DNA from: Bacteroidota bacterium
GTDB taxonomy: Bacteria > Bacteroidota > Ignavibacteria > UBA10030 > UBA8401
Direction of reading: 5' to 3'
DNA length: 8,546 nucleotides
Assembly (NCBI GenBank): GCA_003456055.1
Contig: DMPG01000108.1
Location: forward strand, 1,432 to 9,977
Below are positions 1-7,882 of the stretch, in pieces; position 1 is the stretch's first letter, and each line of letters begins with the position of its first letter. The position numbers and the translations under genes were made by a program. Below the pieces are notes generated by a model that ran no database searches, was not told the DNA's origin, and worked only from the letters and a program-made list of their open reading frames with translations.

Positions 1-3000
1 ACTTGGATTTGTGAATTCATACCGAGCAGTATTTGTTGCCGCATCAAAAGAACGATATCTAAAAAGATTTGCACTTTGGTTTGGCACTTCTTTCACATGC
101 CCATTTTCTTTATCAATTAAATTCATGAAATTCAAAATATTGAAATAGACTTCAATTTTTTGCCCCAAAAAACCAACACGTTGACTCAATCGGAAATCAA
201 GTTGATGCGACCATGGTTCTACAGCCCCAGCACGTTCTGCATACTGTCCTTTTCGTTCTTTTAAGTATTCATCACCATCAATAAACCTAAAAAGATTTGA
301 ATAGGCTGCATCAGTTTTTGGTAATACGGTTCCTGCTGAATTTACCAAGGTGACATCATTTGCATCTTTCGGAACATACGCAAGATCGTTTCCGTTTGCA
401 CCATCTCCATTGACATCACCGTCAACAACGTATGAGAATCCTCGACCAGCTTGACCGTTATAGAAGAAACCAATATCAGTTGAATTATCTTCTGACCAAT
501 CATAAGTATATGAAACCGATAGGTAAAAACGATGATCTCTATTCCACAATGAATTTGATAAGACTGCATCGTTAGGGTTTGTTGAAATTGGATTGAATCT
601 CCATTGTGAAAACGCCTGGGCAGAAACACCGCTATTGATATCTTCGGAAGTATTGTAAACATATCCACCAAAAAAATCTATATTATCGTCAGCACCGCTT
701 CGATTCAATTGAATTGAAAAACTTGATTGCCCACCTTTATCAGTGTTCTCTAAATACATCACGCTTGTAAATTTAGAATTGATATTTCTATTTGCAGCAG
801 AAGTGCTATATACCGGCCTTCCTTCATTTCCAACAGTATCTACAACACCTTTAAGGTTGATATTTTGATAGGTTACTTCATTCAGCGTTTTGGCAAAAAT
901 AATTTCTCCCGTTGCACTTAAATGGTAAGGAAGTTTTTGATCAACCGATAAACTATAACGTAAGATCGATGGATTTTTGAAGTTTGGATCAGTCACATCA
1001 ATTTCATAAGTTGTCGTTGCAGCTAAGCCAGGTGTTCCAGGTCCAGGTTGTGAATAAGGATTGGACGAAAATGCAGGAGTTCCAGTCAAACGACCATATT
1101 CAACTCCTGTATTGCCGTATTGGTTCGATACCCAGACATATGGTACTCTACCTGAAAAAATCCCAGCTCCACCACGTATTTGAGTAGTTCTTTCTTCATC
1201 AAATGTATAATTGAAACCAAATCGAGGTGACAACTGCACATAACTTTCCGGAACTTTGTTTGTTGCAACACTATAACCCTTTGGTCCAAATGTCGAATCA
1301 ACAAGATAATTATATGCTGGCTTTACAGTGTATGTTGGAATATCGAATCGTATACCACCATTCAACCTCAAATTTGAGTTCACTTGCCATTCATCTTGAA
1401 TATAGCCGCCATAAGTAATAGCAGTCCATTTTATAGCATACGTATTATCACCGTTCAAAGAATATTGATATTCATATGATCCACTTTTCACTATACCATT
1501 TTCGAGATTGGACAATGATGTAAATCGATATGTACCAAAATTATTTGGGAGGAAAAGATTTCTAAATGAAAAACTTTCTAATCTCAAACCTGCCGTGATG
1601 GTATGATCACCCATATAATATGTTAGGTTGTCTGATATTTCCAATACTTCTTGATCGAGTTCATTTCTATGACGAAATTGTTCTGCACCAGCCAATACAG
1701 TGTATGTTTTCGCATCAGGGGCACTCGTTTCGAGATAAATTGCTGGGAAAGCTGCTCCAAAAAACTTTGGTTTATCATATTGCAACGTCAAACCAACAAT
1801 AAATTCATTTGCAATTTCACTGCCAAAAGTACTCTTTAAAAGCAACGCTGTAGAATTAGTAATATTTTCGACTACATATCGATGATTATCAGCATATATG
1901 TCTGTAGCACCTCGTCCACGTGAAGGTGAATTATCTAATAGTGCACTCAAATAACTGTGACGCAATGTTAATCGATGTTCATCCGAAATATTCCAATCAA
2001 GTCGTGCAAAAATTTTATCACTATTTTGCCTAGTATCAAATTTATCAAAAGTACCCGCATCGTAACCATATTTATTTTTTAATATGCTAAGCATTTTTGT
2101 TAAAGTATCTTTAGGAAGTGTAAACACATTTGTTGTTTGTGTTGTTGCACCAAATGTTCTTACCGTTGGAGTTGTGTTTCTCTGAAGTTCTGCATTTGCG
2201 AAAAAATACATTTGGTTTTCAATTATTGGACCCCCAATTCTAAAACCAGCTTGATAGTCTGTAAATTCTGCAAACTCTTTGTCAAAATTGTCTGGACTTA
2301 CGCCAATCATAGTTTGATTACGACCATATACATACGCAGACCCCGTTAATGCATTTCCACCTGAACGGGTAATCGCGTTTATTCCAGCACCTGTAAATCC
2401 AGCTTTTCGAACATCATATGGAGAAACTTCCAATTGAAATTGTTCAATCGCATCTAAACTTATTGGCGTTGCCCTAGATTGACTACCTGGGGTTGTACCA
2501 CCTAATCCAAAGAGGTCGTTATAATTAGCACCGTCAATTTGGATATTATTATATCCCTTATTTTTCCCTGCTGCGTTGCTACCCGAAAAGTAAGGTGACA
2601 ATTTGTAGAAATCTTCAAAGTTTCTAGAGATGGTAGGTACTTTATCCATATCCTGAGATGTTACTACATTACCAGATCCCATCTTACTAGCAGAAAAAAC
2701 ACTATTTCCTTCGCCAACAATTAATACTTCGGCTGCTTCAATTGCTTGTTCACTAATTGAAAAATTTAATTCTAAATTATCACCAAGTTGAACATATACA
2801 TTTTTCCTCTCTCTGTCTTGATATCCAAGTAATGAAACTTTTACGGTATATGGTCCCCCAGGTCGTAAATTGGCAATATTATATTTTCCATCGTCTCTGC
2901 TAACATTTCCAAACTTCGATCCGGACGGTTCATGTAGTGCTACAATATTTGCTCCAGGCAATATTTGACCTGATGCATCGGTTACTTTTCCTGATATTGC

Positions 3001-3078
3001 TGCTGATGTAACTCCTTGTGCGAACATTGCTGAGGTGAGAATGCTCATCAGCAACAGAAGGCGTATCGCTTGTTTCAT
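1..3078 (-). CDS. Oar-like TonB-dependent outer-membrane receptor, C-terminus cut off by window edge
   Basis: Large outer-membrane beta-barrel receptor that would import, or help move, an unknown substrate using TonB energy. The frame is open for 1026 codons from ATG at 3078 to the window edge, with no stop. Residues 1-20 form a signal peptide (KQAIR then LLLLMSILTSAMFA, likely cleaved before QG). About 28-108 is a carboxypeptidase-regulatory-like fold (ISGKVTDASGQILPGANI). EVLIVG at 117-122 resembles a TonB box. The plug spans about 125-245 and ends in GFTGAGINAITRSGGN. The rest is barrel, with RGGAGIFSGRVPYVW and a DVNGDGxxGNDLAYVP segment near 888-903, both typical of Oar/OmpA-related receptors. 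Probably only the last few tens of residues are missing. A short SD-like AGAGG lies 4 nt before the ATG. I found no convincing promoter in the 148 bp upstream. It appears monocistronic, and no SusD partner is visible. Family is confident; substrate is unknown. Confidence 0.93.
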   Translation of the reverse strand, partial: MKQAIRLLLLMSILTSAMFAQGVTSAAISGKVTDASGQILPGANIVALHEPSGSKFGNVSRDDGKYNIANLRPGGPYTVKVSLLGYQDRERKNVYVQLGDNLELNFSISEQAIEAAEVLIVGEGNSVFSASKMGSGNVVTSQDMDKVPTISRNFEDFYKLSPYFSGSNAAGKNKGYNNIQIDGANYNDLFGLGGTTPGSQSRATPISLDAIEQFQLEVSPYDVRKAGFTGAGINAITRSGGNALTGSAYVYGRNQTMIGVSPDNFDKEFAEFTDYQAGFRIGGPIIENQMYFFANAELQRNTTPTVRTFGATTQTTNVFTLPKDTLTKMLSILKNKYGYDAGTFDKFDTRQNSDKIFARLDWNISDEHRLTLRHSYLSALLDNSPSRGRGATDIYADNHRYVVENITNSTALLLKSTFGSEIANEFIVGLTLQYDKPKFFGAAFPAIYLETSAPDAKTYTVLAGAEQFRHRNELDQEVLEISDNLTYYMGDHTITAGLRLESFSFRNLFLPNNFGTYRFTSLSNLENGIVKSGSYEYQYSLNGDNTYAIKWTAITYGGYIQDEWQVNSNLRLNGGIRFDIPTYTVKPAYNYLVDSTFGPKGYSVATNKVPESYVQLSPRFGFNYTFDEERTTQIRGGAGIFSGRVPYVWVSNQYGNTGVEYGRLTGTPAFSSNPYSQPGPGTPGLAATTTYEIDVTDPNFKNPSILRYSLSVDQKLPYHLSATGEIIFAKTLNEVTYQNINLKGVVDTVGNEGRPVYSTSAANRNINSKFTSVMYLENTDKGGQSSFSIQLNRSGADDNIDFFGGYVYNTSEDINSGVSAQAFSQWRFNPISTNPNDAVLSNSLWNRDHRFYLSVSYTYDWSEDNSTDIGFFYNGQAGRGFSYVVDGDVNGDGANGNDLAYVPKDANDVTLVNSAGTVLPKTDAAYSNLFRFIDGDEYLKERKGQYAERAGAVEPWSHQLDFRLSQRVGFLGQKIEVYFNILNFMNLIDKENGHVKEVPNQSANLFRYRSFDAATNTARYEFTNPS

Positions 3079-3196
3079 ATTACCTCTTTTGGTTTATTGT
3101 GAAAAAATAAATATGAATTAGGTGAAGAAATATGCGTTTTTTTTGTTACGAAATTATTATGAAACTATTAGTATTGAAAAACTTTCCACAAATAGT

Positions 3197-3222
3197 AAAG
3201 GCGATGATTTCTCATCGCCTTT
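3197..3222 (-). terminator. Hairpin terminator after the M20 dipeptidase gene, possibly bidirectional
   Basis: A perfect 11-bp inverted repeat (AAAGGCGATGA / TCATCGCCTTT) begins 4 nt past the dipeptidase stop codon. Read on the minus strand, the loop is GAAA, a stable tetraloop, but the following T-run is weak (TTTACTATTTGT). Read on the plus strand, the stem is followed by a much better T-tract, supplied by the AAA lysine codons at the 3' end of the dipeptidase gene. It therefore probably ends dipeptidase mRNA and could also block opposing transcription. It separates the dipeptidase gene from the receptor gene. Confidence 0.8.
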
Positions 3223-3226
3223 ATTT

Positions 3227-4621
3227 TTATTTTTTCTTTTTCGATTTACCGTTCCAAAAATTGGGAAGTTCGTTAAAGAAATGAACCGATGTTCTGATCC
3301 CTCCAAAGAAATTATCGATATTTAAAAATTCGTTTGGAGAATGGGCATTTTCATCCGGTAATCCAAAACCGAGAAGAACAGTATCAAGACCAAGTAATTT
3401 CTTAAACTGAACGACGATCGGAATCGATCCCCCTTCTCGTTGATAGAGCGGTTTCTTGCCAAAACCTTTCTCCAATGCTGCAACAGCAGCTTTAACTCCT
3501 GCGCTGTCAATAGGAGTAATTGCTGCCTCACCTCCGTGCAAATTCCTTACTTTGATGTCGATCGTTTTCGGAGCAATCTTTTTCAAATGTTTCTCTACCA
3601 TCTTTGCCATCGTTCCGGATTCTTGATCCGGTACAAGTCTGCACGAAATTTTTGCAAATGCATTTGCAGGGAGAACAGTCTTGGCACCTTCTCCGATATA
3701 TCCACCCCAAATTCCATTACACTCTAATGTCGGACGAGCCCAAACTCGCTCGAGGGATGAGAATCCTTTTTCTCCGTATAACTCTTTTACACCAAGTTCT
3801 TTTGCATACTTCTTTTCGCTGAACGGAAGTTTTTTAAATGCGTCTCGTTCTGCTTTTGACAACGGACGAACTGAATCATAAAAACCAGGGATCGTTACTT
3901 TCCCATTTTTGTCATGCAATGAAGCAATCAATTCTGCCAATGCTTGAATTGGATTGTGAACAGAACCGCCAAATGAACCGGAGTGAAGATCACGATTAGG
4001 TCCATTGATTTCAATTTCCATATATGATAAACCCCGTAACGCATAGCAGATCGATGGAACACCTTTTGCAAACATCGAAGAATCGGAAATGAGAACAAGA
4101 TCTGCTTTCAACAATTCTTTATTTTGTTTCACAAAATTTTCTAAGTTTGCACTGCCAACTTCTTCCTCGCCTTCAATGAGCATTTTAATATTCACTGGAA
4201 GCTTGCCGTTTTGCTTTATCAACGCTTCAATTGCTTTAAAATGAATGAACACCTGTCCTTTATCATCCGCAGAACCACGCGCGTAGATATTACTCCCTCG
4301 AATTGTCATTTCAAACGGAGGTGATGTCCAAAGATTTAGCGGATCAACAGGCTGAACATCGTAATGACCGTAGAAAAGAACCGTTGGTGCTCCGGGAGCA
4401 CCAAGCCACTCGCTGTACACAACGGGATGACCGGGAGTAGGCATAATTTTGATATTCTGCATTCCGATCACATTCATATGATCGGCGATCCACTGAGCGC
4501 ATTTCTGGATATCTCCATTATGATTTGTTTGAGAACTGACGCTCGGAATTGCAAGAAAATCTTTGAGCTCTGAGAGATACCGTTGTTTATTTGAATCAAT
4601 AAAAGAAAGAACTTTTTCCAT
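3227..4621 (-). CDS. M20-family metallo-dipeptidase
   Basis: Probable cytosolic two-metal peptidase that cleaves dipeptides or similar short peptides; 464 aa, the usual length for M20 dipeptidases. Visible motifs are YGHYDVQP with metal ligand His86; ARGSADDKG with bridging Asp119; EGEEEVGS with likely general base Glu153 and metal ligand Glu154; Asp180 in LISDSS; DLHSGSFGG with His213, which in the family reaches the partner subunit's site; and ENAHSPNE with His427. The lid/dimerisation domain lies between about 190 and 310. ATG at 4621 is preferred because AAGGA precedes it at normal spacing. A 24-codon extension to a TTG at 4693 would give a hydrophobic N-terminus but has no ribosome site and overlaps the proposed promoter. 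The C-terminus is KSKKKK. A terminator on each side suggests a single-gene unit. The exact substrate cannot be read from sequence; carnosinase-like or Xaa-dipeptide specificity are both possible. Confidence 0.93.
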   Translation of the reverse strand: MEKVLSFIDSNKQRYLSELKDFLAIPSVSSQTNHNGDIQKCAQWIADHMNVIGMQNIKIMPTPGHPVVYSEWLGAPGAPTVLFYGHYDVQPVDPLNLWTSPPFEMTIRGSNIYARGSADDKGQVFIHFKAIEALIKQNGKLPVNIKMLIEGEEEVGSANLENFVKQNKELLKADLVLISDSSMFAKGVPSICYALRGLSYMEIEINGPNRDLHSGSFGGSVHNPIQALAELIASLHDKNGKVTIPGFYDSVRPLSKAERDAFKKLPFSEKKYAKELGVKELYGEKGFSSLERVWARPTLECNGIWGGYIGEGAKTVLPANAFAKISCRLVPDQESGTMAKMVEKHLKKIAPKTIDIKVRNLHGGEAAITPIDSAGVKAAVAALEKGFGKKPLYQREGGSIPIVVQFKKLLGLDTVLLGFGLPDENAHSPNEFLNIDNFFGGIRTSVHFFNELPNFWNGKSKKKK

Positions 4622-4664
4622 GAGAGGATTCCTTAGTAGAAGTGACGCGGTTAAAAACTGGGAA

Positions 4665-4693
4665 AATATAACGACGACTCTTTTGAAAAGCAA
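4665..4693 (-). promoter_or_regulatory. Candidate sigma-70-type promoter for the M20 dipeptidase gene
   Basis: On the minus strand, TTGCTT (4693-4688) and TATATT (4670-4665) are separated by exactly 17 bp. This would start transcription near 4658 and give a leader of about 36 nt containing the AAGGA site. The -10 matches consensus at 5 of 6 positions; the -35 matches at only 3 of 6. Its place just after the upstream gene's terminator makes sense for an independently transcribed gene. Support is by pattern only. Confidence 0.4.
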
Positions 4694-4720
4694 TGGAACT
4701 TTTTCAATTTTAAAAATAAA

Positions 4721-4747
4721 AAGTCCGATATTATGAGTATCGGACTT
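4721..4747 (-). terminator. Rho-independent terminator of the deoxyhypusine-synthase-like gene
   Basis: A perfect 10-bp stem (AAGTCCGATA / TATCGGACTT) with a 7-nt loop lies 26 bp beyond the gene's stop codon. In the minus direction it is followed by a T-rich run (TTTATTTTTAAAA), so polarity fits the upstream gene. It isolates that gene from the dipeptidase gene. Confidence 0.88.
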
Positions 4748-4773
4748 CCGTACATCTATTCAAAAAAAGAGTG

Positions 4774-5802
<1,029 letters not shown>

Positions 5803-5818
5803 TTTGTTTCTCCTTCTA

Positions 5819-5848
5819 TTTATAGTATGATATTAAATTAAATGTCAA
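5819..5848 (-). promoter_or_regulatory. Possible promoter before the deoxyhypusine-synthase-like gene
   Basis: On the minus strand a perfect TTGACA (5848-5843) is followed after 18 bp by TATAAA (5824-5819). Sequence match is good, but the predicted start site near 5812 would fall inside the Shine-Dalgarno sequence (5817-5809) and leave only about 10 nt of leader. Either the true -10 lies elsewhere or the match is chance in AT-rich DNA. Confidence 0.3.
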
Positions 5849-5867
5849 TGCAATTGCAAAAATATAT

Positions 5868-5896
5868 TTGCCACAAAGGCACTAAGACGCTAAGGA
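5868..5896 (+). repeat. Left terminal inverted repeat with three 8-bp units
   Basis: TTGC followed by three tandem 8-mers, CACAAAGG, CACTAAGA and CGCTAAGG (consensus CRCNAAGR). It matches the reverse complement of 6291-6319 at 24 of 29 positions, with the first 11 bases identical. The TAG stop codon and last four codons of the GxxExxY gene lie inside it. Confidence 0.85.
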
Positions 5897-6280
5897 TTTA
5901 TTATTAATAAATCTTTGTATGCCATTTTTGATTATGGGAACATTGAAATTAATAAGAAATCCCAATTGCTTCCCAGTCAATTTCAAATGACTTATGATTT
6001 GCGCCTGCCATACAGGATTAACCATATCCACAGCTTTTATCTCAACAATCACTTCATTACCAACTAACAAATCTAATCGCAATCCTTCTTCAAAAGCGAT
6101 CCCATCATAAACGATTGGAATATCAATTTGTCGCAATACTTCTATTCCTGTTTTTTGAATTTCATGTGCAAGACAAATCTCATATATTTTTTCAAGCAAT
6201 CCAGGTCCAAGTTCTTTATGCACTTTATAAGCTGAGTTAACTACTATTTTCCCAATATATTCAATTTCAGGAGTTGTCAC
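5882..6280 (-). CDS. GxxExxY family protein (PDDEXK_3-type nuclease fold)
   Basis: Small protein of 132 aa, typical length for the GxxExxY family (PF13366). The name motif is present as GPGLLEKIYE, with Gly27, Glu30 and Tyr33, preceded by the usual AYKVHKEL helix. A PD-(D/E)xK-like core follows: Asp70 in LRLDLLVG, then Glu80 and Lys82 in VEIKAVD. Later come QIISHLKLTGKQLGFLINFN and a basic C-terminus. The fold suggests nucleic-acid binding or cleavage, but no biological role is established to my knowledge. GTG at 6280 is chosen because AAGGAG lies 9 nt upstream and no ATG occurs in the first 85 codons. The frame stays open upstream, but that part is the antisense side of the SMR gene and looks non-natural (rich in W, C and S). 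Both ends of the gene touch the flanking inverted repeats. Confidence 0.85.
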   Translation of the reverse strand: MTTPEIEYIGKIVVNSAYKVHKELGPGLLEKIYEICLAHEIQKTGIEVLRQIDIPIVYDGIAFEEGLRLDLLVGNEVIVEIKAVDMVNPVWQAQIISHLKLTGKQLGFLINFNVPIIKNGIQRFINNKSLAS

Positions 6281-6290
6281 TTTCTTTTTC

Positions 6291-6319
6291 TCCTTCGTGT
6301 CTTTGCGTCTTTGTGGCAA
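6291..6319 (-). repeat. Right terminal inverted repeat with three 8-bp units
   Basis: On the minus strand this reads TTGC then CACAAAGA, CGCAAAGA and CACGAAGG, the inverted partner of 5868-5896. The end of the last unit (GAAGGA) forms the Shine-Dalgarno of the GxxExxY gene. Confidence 0.85.
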
Positions 6320-6366
6320 TGTTGATGTATCATAAACAATGTCTGCTAAGAAGTTACAAATTAAAT

Positions 6367-6696
6367 TCAATTTGATGAAACAACTTTTAAACCTATAATC
6401 GAACCAATCAATGTTGTGAGAAAAAATATCCTCCAAAAATCCGCCGGCTCTTTGAAAACTAGAATTCCAACAATTACAGTTCCAATGGCTCCTACTCCAG
6501 TCCATACTGCATACGCAGTTCCAATCGGCAGTGTTTGTGTCGCTTTGTATAAAAGAACCATACTTATCGATAAACAGAGAAAGAAACCTCCCATCCACAA
6601 TGTTACATCAGTTCCTGAAGATTCTTTTGCTTTCCCAAGACACGAAGCAAAACCAACTTCGAAAAGTCCAGCAATAACAAGAATGACCCAATTCAT
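6367..6696 (-). CDS. Small multidrug resistance (SMR) transporter, SugE/Gdx-like
   Basis: Inner-membrane drug/metabolite:proton antiporter of the SMR family, working as a dimer; 109 aa with four hydrophobic segments (about 2-20, 33-50, 57-77, 84-105). The N-terminus MNWVILVIAGLFEV closely matches E. coli SugE, with essential Glu13 in place. LPIGTAYAVWTGVGAIG (56-72) is the family signature in the third helix, and IIGLK near the end also matches SugE. This favours the guanidinium-exporter (Gdx) branch over EmrE. One departure is Phe16 where SugE has Trp16. ATG 6696 has AAGGAT upstream at 7 nt; a TTG eight codons earlier is less likely. I recognised no guanidine riboswitch in the leader. Substrate is uncertain: guanidinium or quaternary ammonium compounds. 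Confidence 0.88.
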   Translation of the reverse strand: MNWVILVIAGLFEVGFASCLGKAKESSGTDVTLWMGGFFLCLSISMVLLYKATQTLPIGTAYAVWTGVGAIGTVIVGILVFKEPADFWRIFFLTTLIGSIIGLKVVSSN

Positions 6697-6913
6697 AAAA
6701 TGATCCTTACTGGAAAGCAAATCAAAAAAAATAACAAAAATAAAATAAGATGACTAAACGTTAGTTCGCACTGGAACTGTCTGAAAGGATGAATGACGAA
6801 ATATAGATCGTCTCAAGAAATCGTATTGTTATGAAGGTAGTATTCACTAGAAGTTTGGTTGTATTTATTTTGATGCAAAAATACTATTTTTTCACTGATG
6901 CGACAATAACGGA
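6697..6913. other. Intergenic region between hldD and the SMR gene
   Basis: 217 bp without a convincing gene. It should contain the SMR promoter and the hldD transcript end. Visible are two small overlapping hairpins (6753-6765 and 6763-6778) and a T-rich stretch between them and the SMR start on the minus strand. An A/T-only palindrome lies at 6877-6891. No strong terminator or clear promoter was found. Confidence 0.6.
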
Positions 6914-7882
6914 CTACAAATATCGCAGTTCCGGATGAAGATAATTTTGAACATAATCTTTCACAGAATCTTCAAGCGAACGAAATTGAACCGGGCATCC
7001 AGCTTGTTGTAGTTTTGTAATAGATGCTTCCGTATGATATTGGTATGCATTGCGAATCGATTCCGGCATCTCCGAATACTCGATACTTGGTTGAAGATTG
7101 AGTGCAGAAAAAACAGCAGTCGCAAGATCATTCCAAGTGCGCGCTCTTCCGGTTCCAAGATTGAAGATTCCGTTAACTTTAGGATTCTTTAAAAACCACC
7201 ATAGTACTTCTGTGCAATCTTTTATATAAACAAAATCTCTTACCTGTTCTCCGTGCTTGTATTCCGGTTTGTACGATTTGAATAAACGTATTTTTCCACA
7301 CTCTTGGATCTGATAATATGCTTTGCAAACCAAACTCTTCATATCATCTTTATGATATTCATTCGGCCCAAAGACATTAAAGAATTTGATGCCTACAATT
7401 TTATTCTCTAATTGATTTCGAAGCAGCCACAGATCAAAAATTTGTTTTGAGTAACCATATGCGTTAAGCGGTACGAGATTCTGAACTGTTTCATAATCAT
7501 CCGAAAATCCAAGTGAGCCATCACCATACGTTGCACCGCTGCTTGCATAGATGAACCGTGCCTTTTTTCGAATTGACCATTCAGCCAGTACGCGTGTGTA
7601 ACGATAATTATTTTCCATCAAATGGTCTACATCTTTTTCAGTAGTAGAAGAATTGGCTCCCATGTGAATGATCGCATCGATCTTCGGAAGCCGGTCATTC
7701 AATAACATCTCAAGAAAGTTATCTTTGTGAATATAATCGGTGAATCGTTTGCCGACCAGATTTTTCCACTTTATGGATGTCGAAAGTTCATCGACTATCA
7801 AAATGTCTGTCTCCCCATTCTCATTCAGTTTGGAGATCATTGCGCTTCCGATAAATCCGGCACCGCCAGTGACTACGATCAT
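6914..7882 (-). CDS. hldD: ADP-L-glycero-D-manno-heptose 6-epimerase
   Basis: Cytoplasmic NAD(P)-dependent sugar epimerase that converts ADP-D-glycero-D-manno-heptose to ADP-L-glycero-D-manno-heptose, the donor for LPS inner-core heptose. It is 322 aa, slightly longer than the roughly 310 of E. coli. The Rossmann motif GGAGFIGS is at 6-13. HMGANSSTTEKD (73-84) and NNYRYT (91-96) match E. coli HldD (HEGACSSTTEWD, NNYQYS). The catalytic set is Ser115 in YASSGATYG, with Tyr142 and Lys146 in YGYSK. FNVFGPNEYHK (about 168-178) and FNLGTGRARTWNDLA further support HldD over UDP-glucose 4-epimerases. A few extra residues precede RDFVYIKD. ATG 7882 overlaps the metG stop as ATGA, with AGGAG 10 nt upstream inside metG, so translation is likely coupled. 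No other heptose genes (gmhA, hldE) are in view. Confidence 0.94.
   Translation of the reverse strand: MIVVTGGAGFIGSAMISKLNENGETDILIVDELSTSIKWKNLVGKRFTDYIHKDNFLEMLLNDRLPKIDAIIHMGANSSTTEKDVDHLMENNYRYTRVLAEWSIRKKARFIYASSGATYGDGSLGFSDDYETVQNLVPLNAYGYSKQIFDLWLLRNQLENKIVGIKFFNVFGPNEYHKDDMKSLVCKAYYQIQECGKIRLFKSYKPEYKHGEQVRDFVYIKDCTEVLWWFLKNPKVNGIFNLGTGRARTWNDLATAVFSALNLQPSIEYSEMPESIRNAYQYHTEASITKLQQAGCPVQFRSLEDSVKDYVQNYLHPELRYL

Larger units (their letters stand above)
5868..6319 (-). mobile_element. GxxExxY cassette bounded by iteron-containing inverted repeats
   Basis: A 452-bp unit holding one GxxExxY gene between 29-bp imperfect terminal inverted repeats (24 of 29 positions match). It sits neatly between two unrelated minus-strand genes, the deoxyhypusine-synthase-like gene on one side and the SMR gene on the other. 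The structure suggests a small moveable cassette, but no transposase is present and I see no clear target-site duplication at the borders. Mobility is inference from the repeats and position, together with my recollection that similar CACAAAGRCRC-type sequence flanks GxxExxY genes in other genomes. Confidence 0.5.

Noticed and set aside
342..671. Open frames inside the receptor gene in other frames (for example 342-671 minus, 1620-1839 plus)
   Set aside because: They are shadows of the 1026-codon receptor frame, with low-complexity, non-natural protein sequence and no ribosome sites.
4622..4693. Longer dipeptidase start at TTG 4693 giving a signal-like hydrophobic N-terminus
   Set aside because: There is no ribosome site before it, it overlaps a plausible promoter, and the ATG at 4621 has a good SD and begins at the usual family N-terminus.
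5850..6335. Target-site duplication flanking the GxxExxY cassette
   Set aside because: The bases outside the two repeats (ATATATT on the left, TGTTGATG on the right) show no clear direct repeat. Both flanks contain AATGT-like words, but at different distances.
6281..6598. In-frame N-terminal extension of the GxxExxY protein to a GTG at 6598
   Set aside because: The extra 106 residues are read across the SMR gene in another frame, are unusually rich in Trp, Cys and Ser, and have no family match. The SD-supported GTG at 6280 gives the normal family length.
6416..6703. 95-codon plus-strand open frame opposite the SMR gene
   Set aside because: It is the antisense of the transporter. Its protein has no recognisable features and no clear upstream SD.
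6697..6800. Guanidine-II riboswitch (mini-ykkC) before the SMR gene
   Set aside because: Two small hairpins are present, but neither carries the ACGR loop on the minus strand that defines the class.
6877..6891. A/T-only palindrome as the hldD terminator
   Set aside because: AAAAATA-c-TATTTTT has no G-C pairs and almost no loop, so a stable terminator hairpin is unlikely in DNA this AT-rich.
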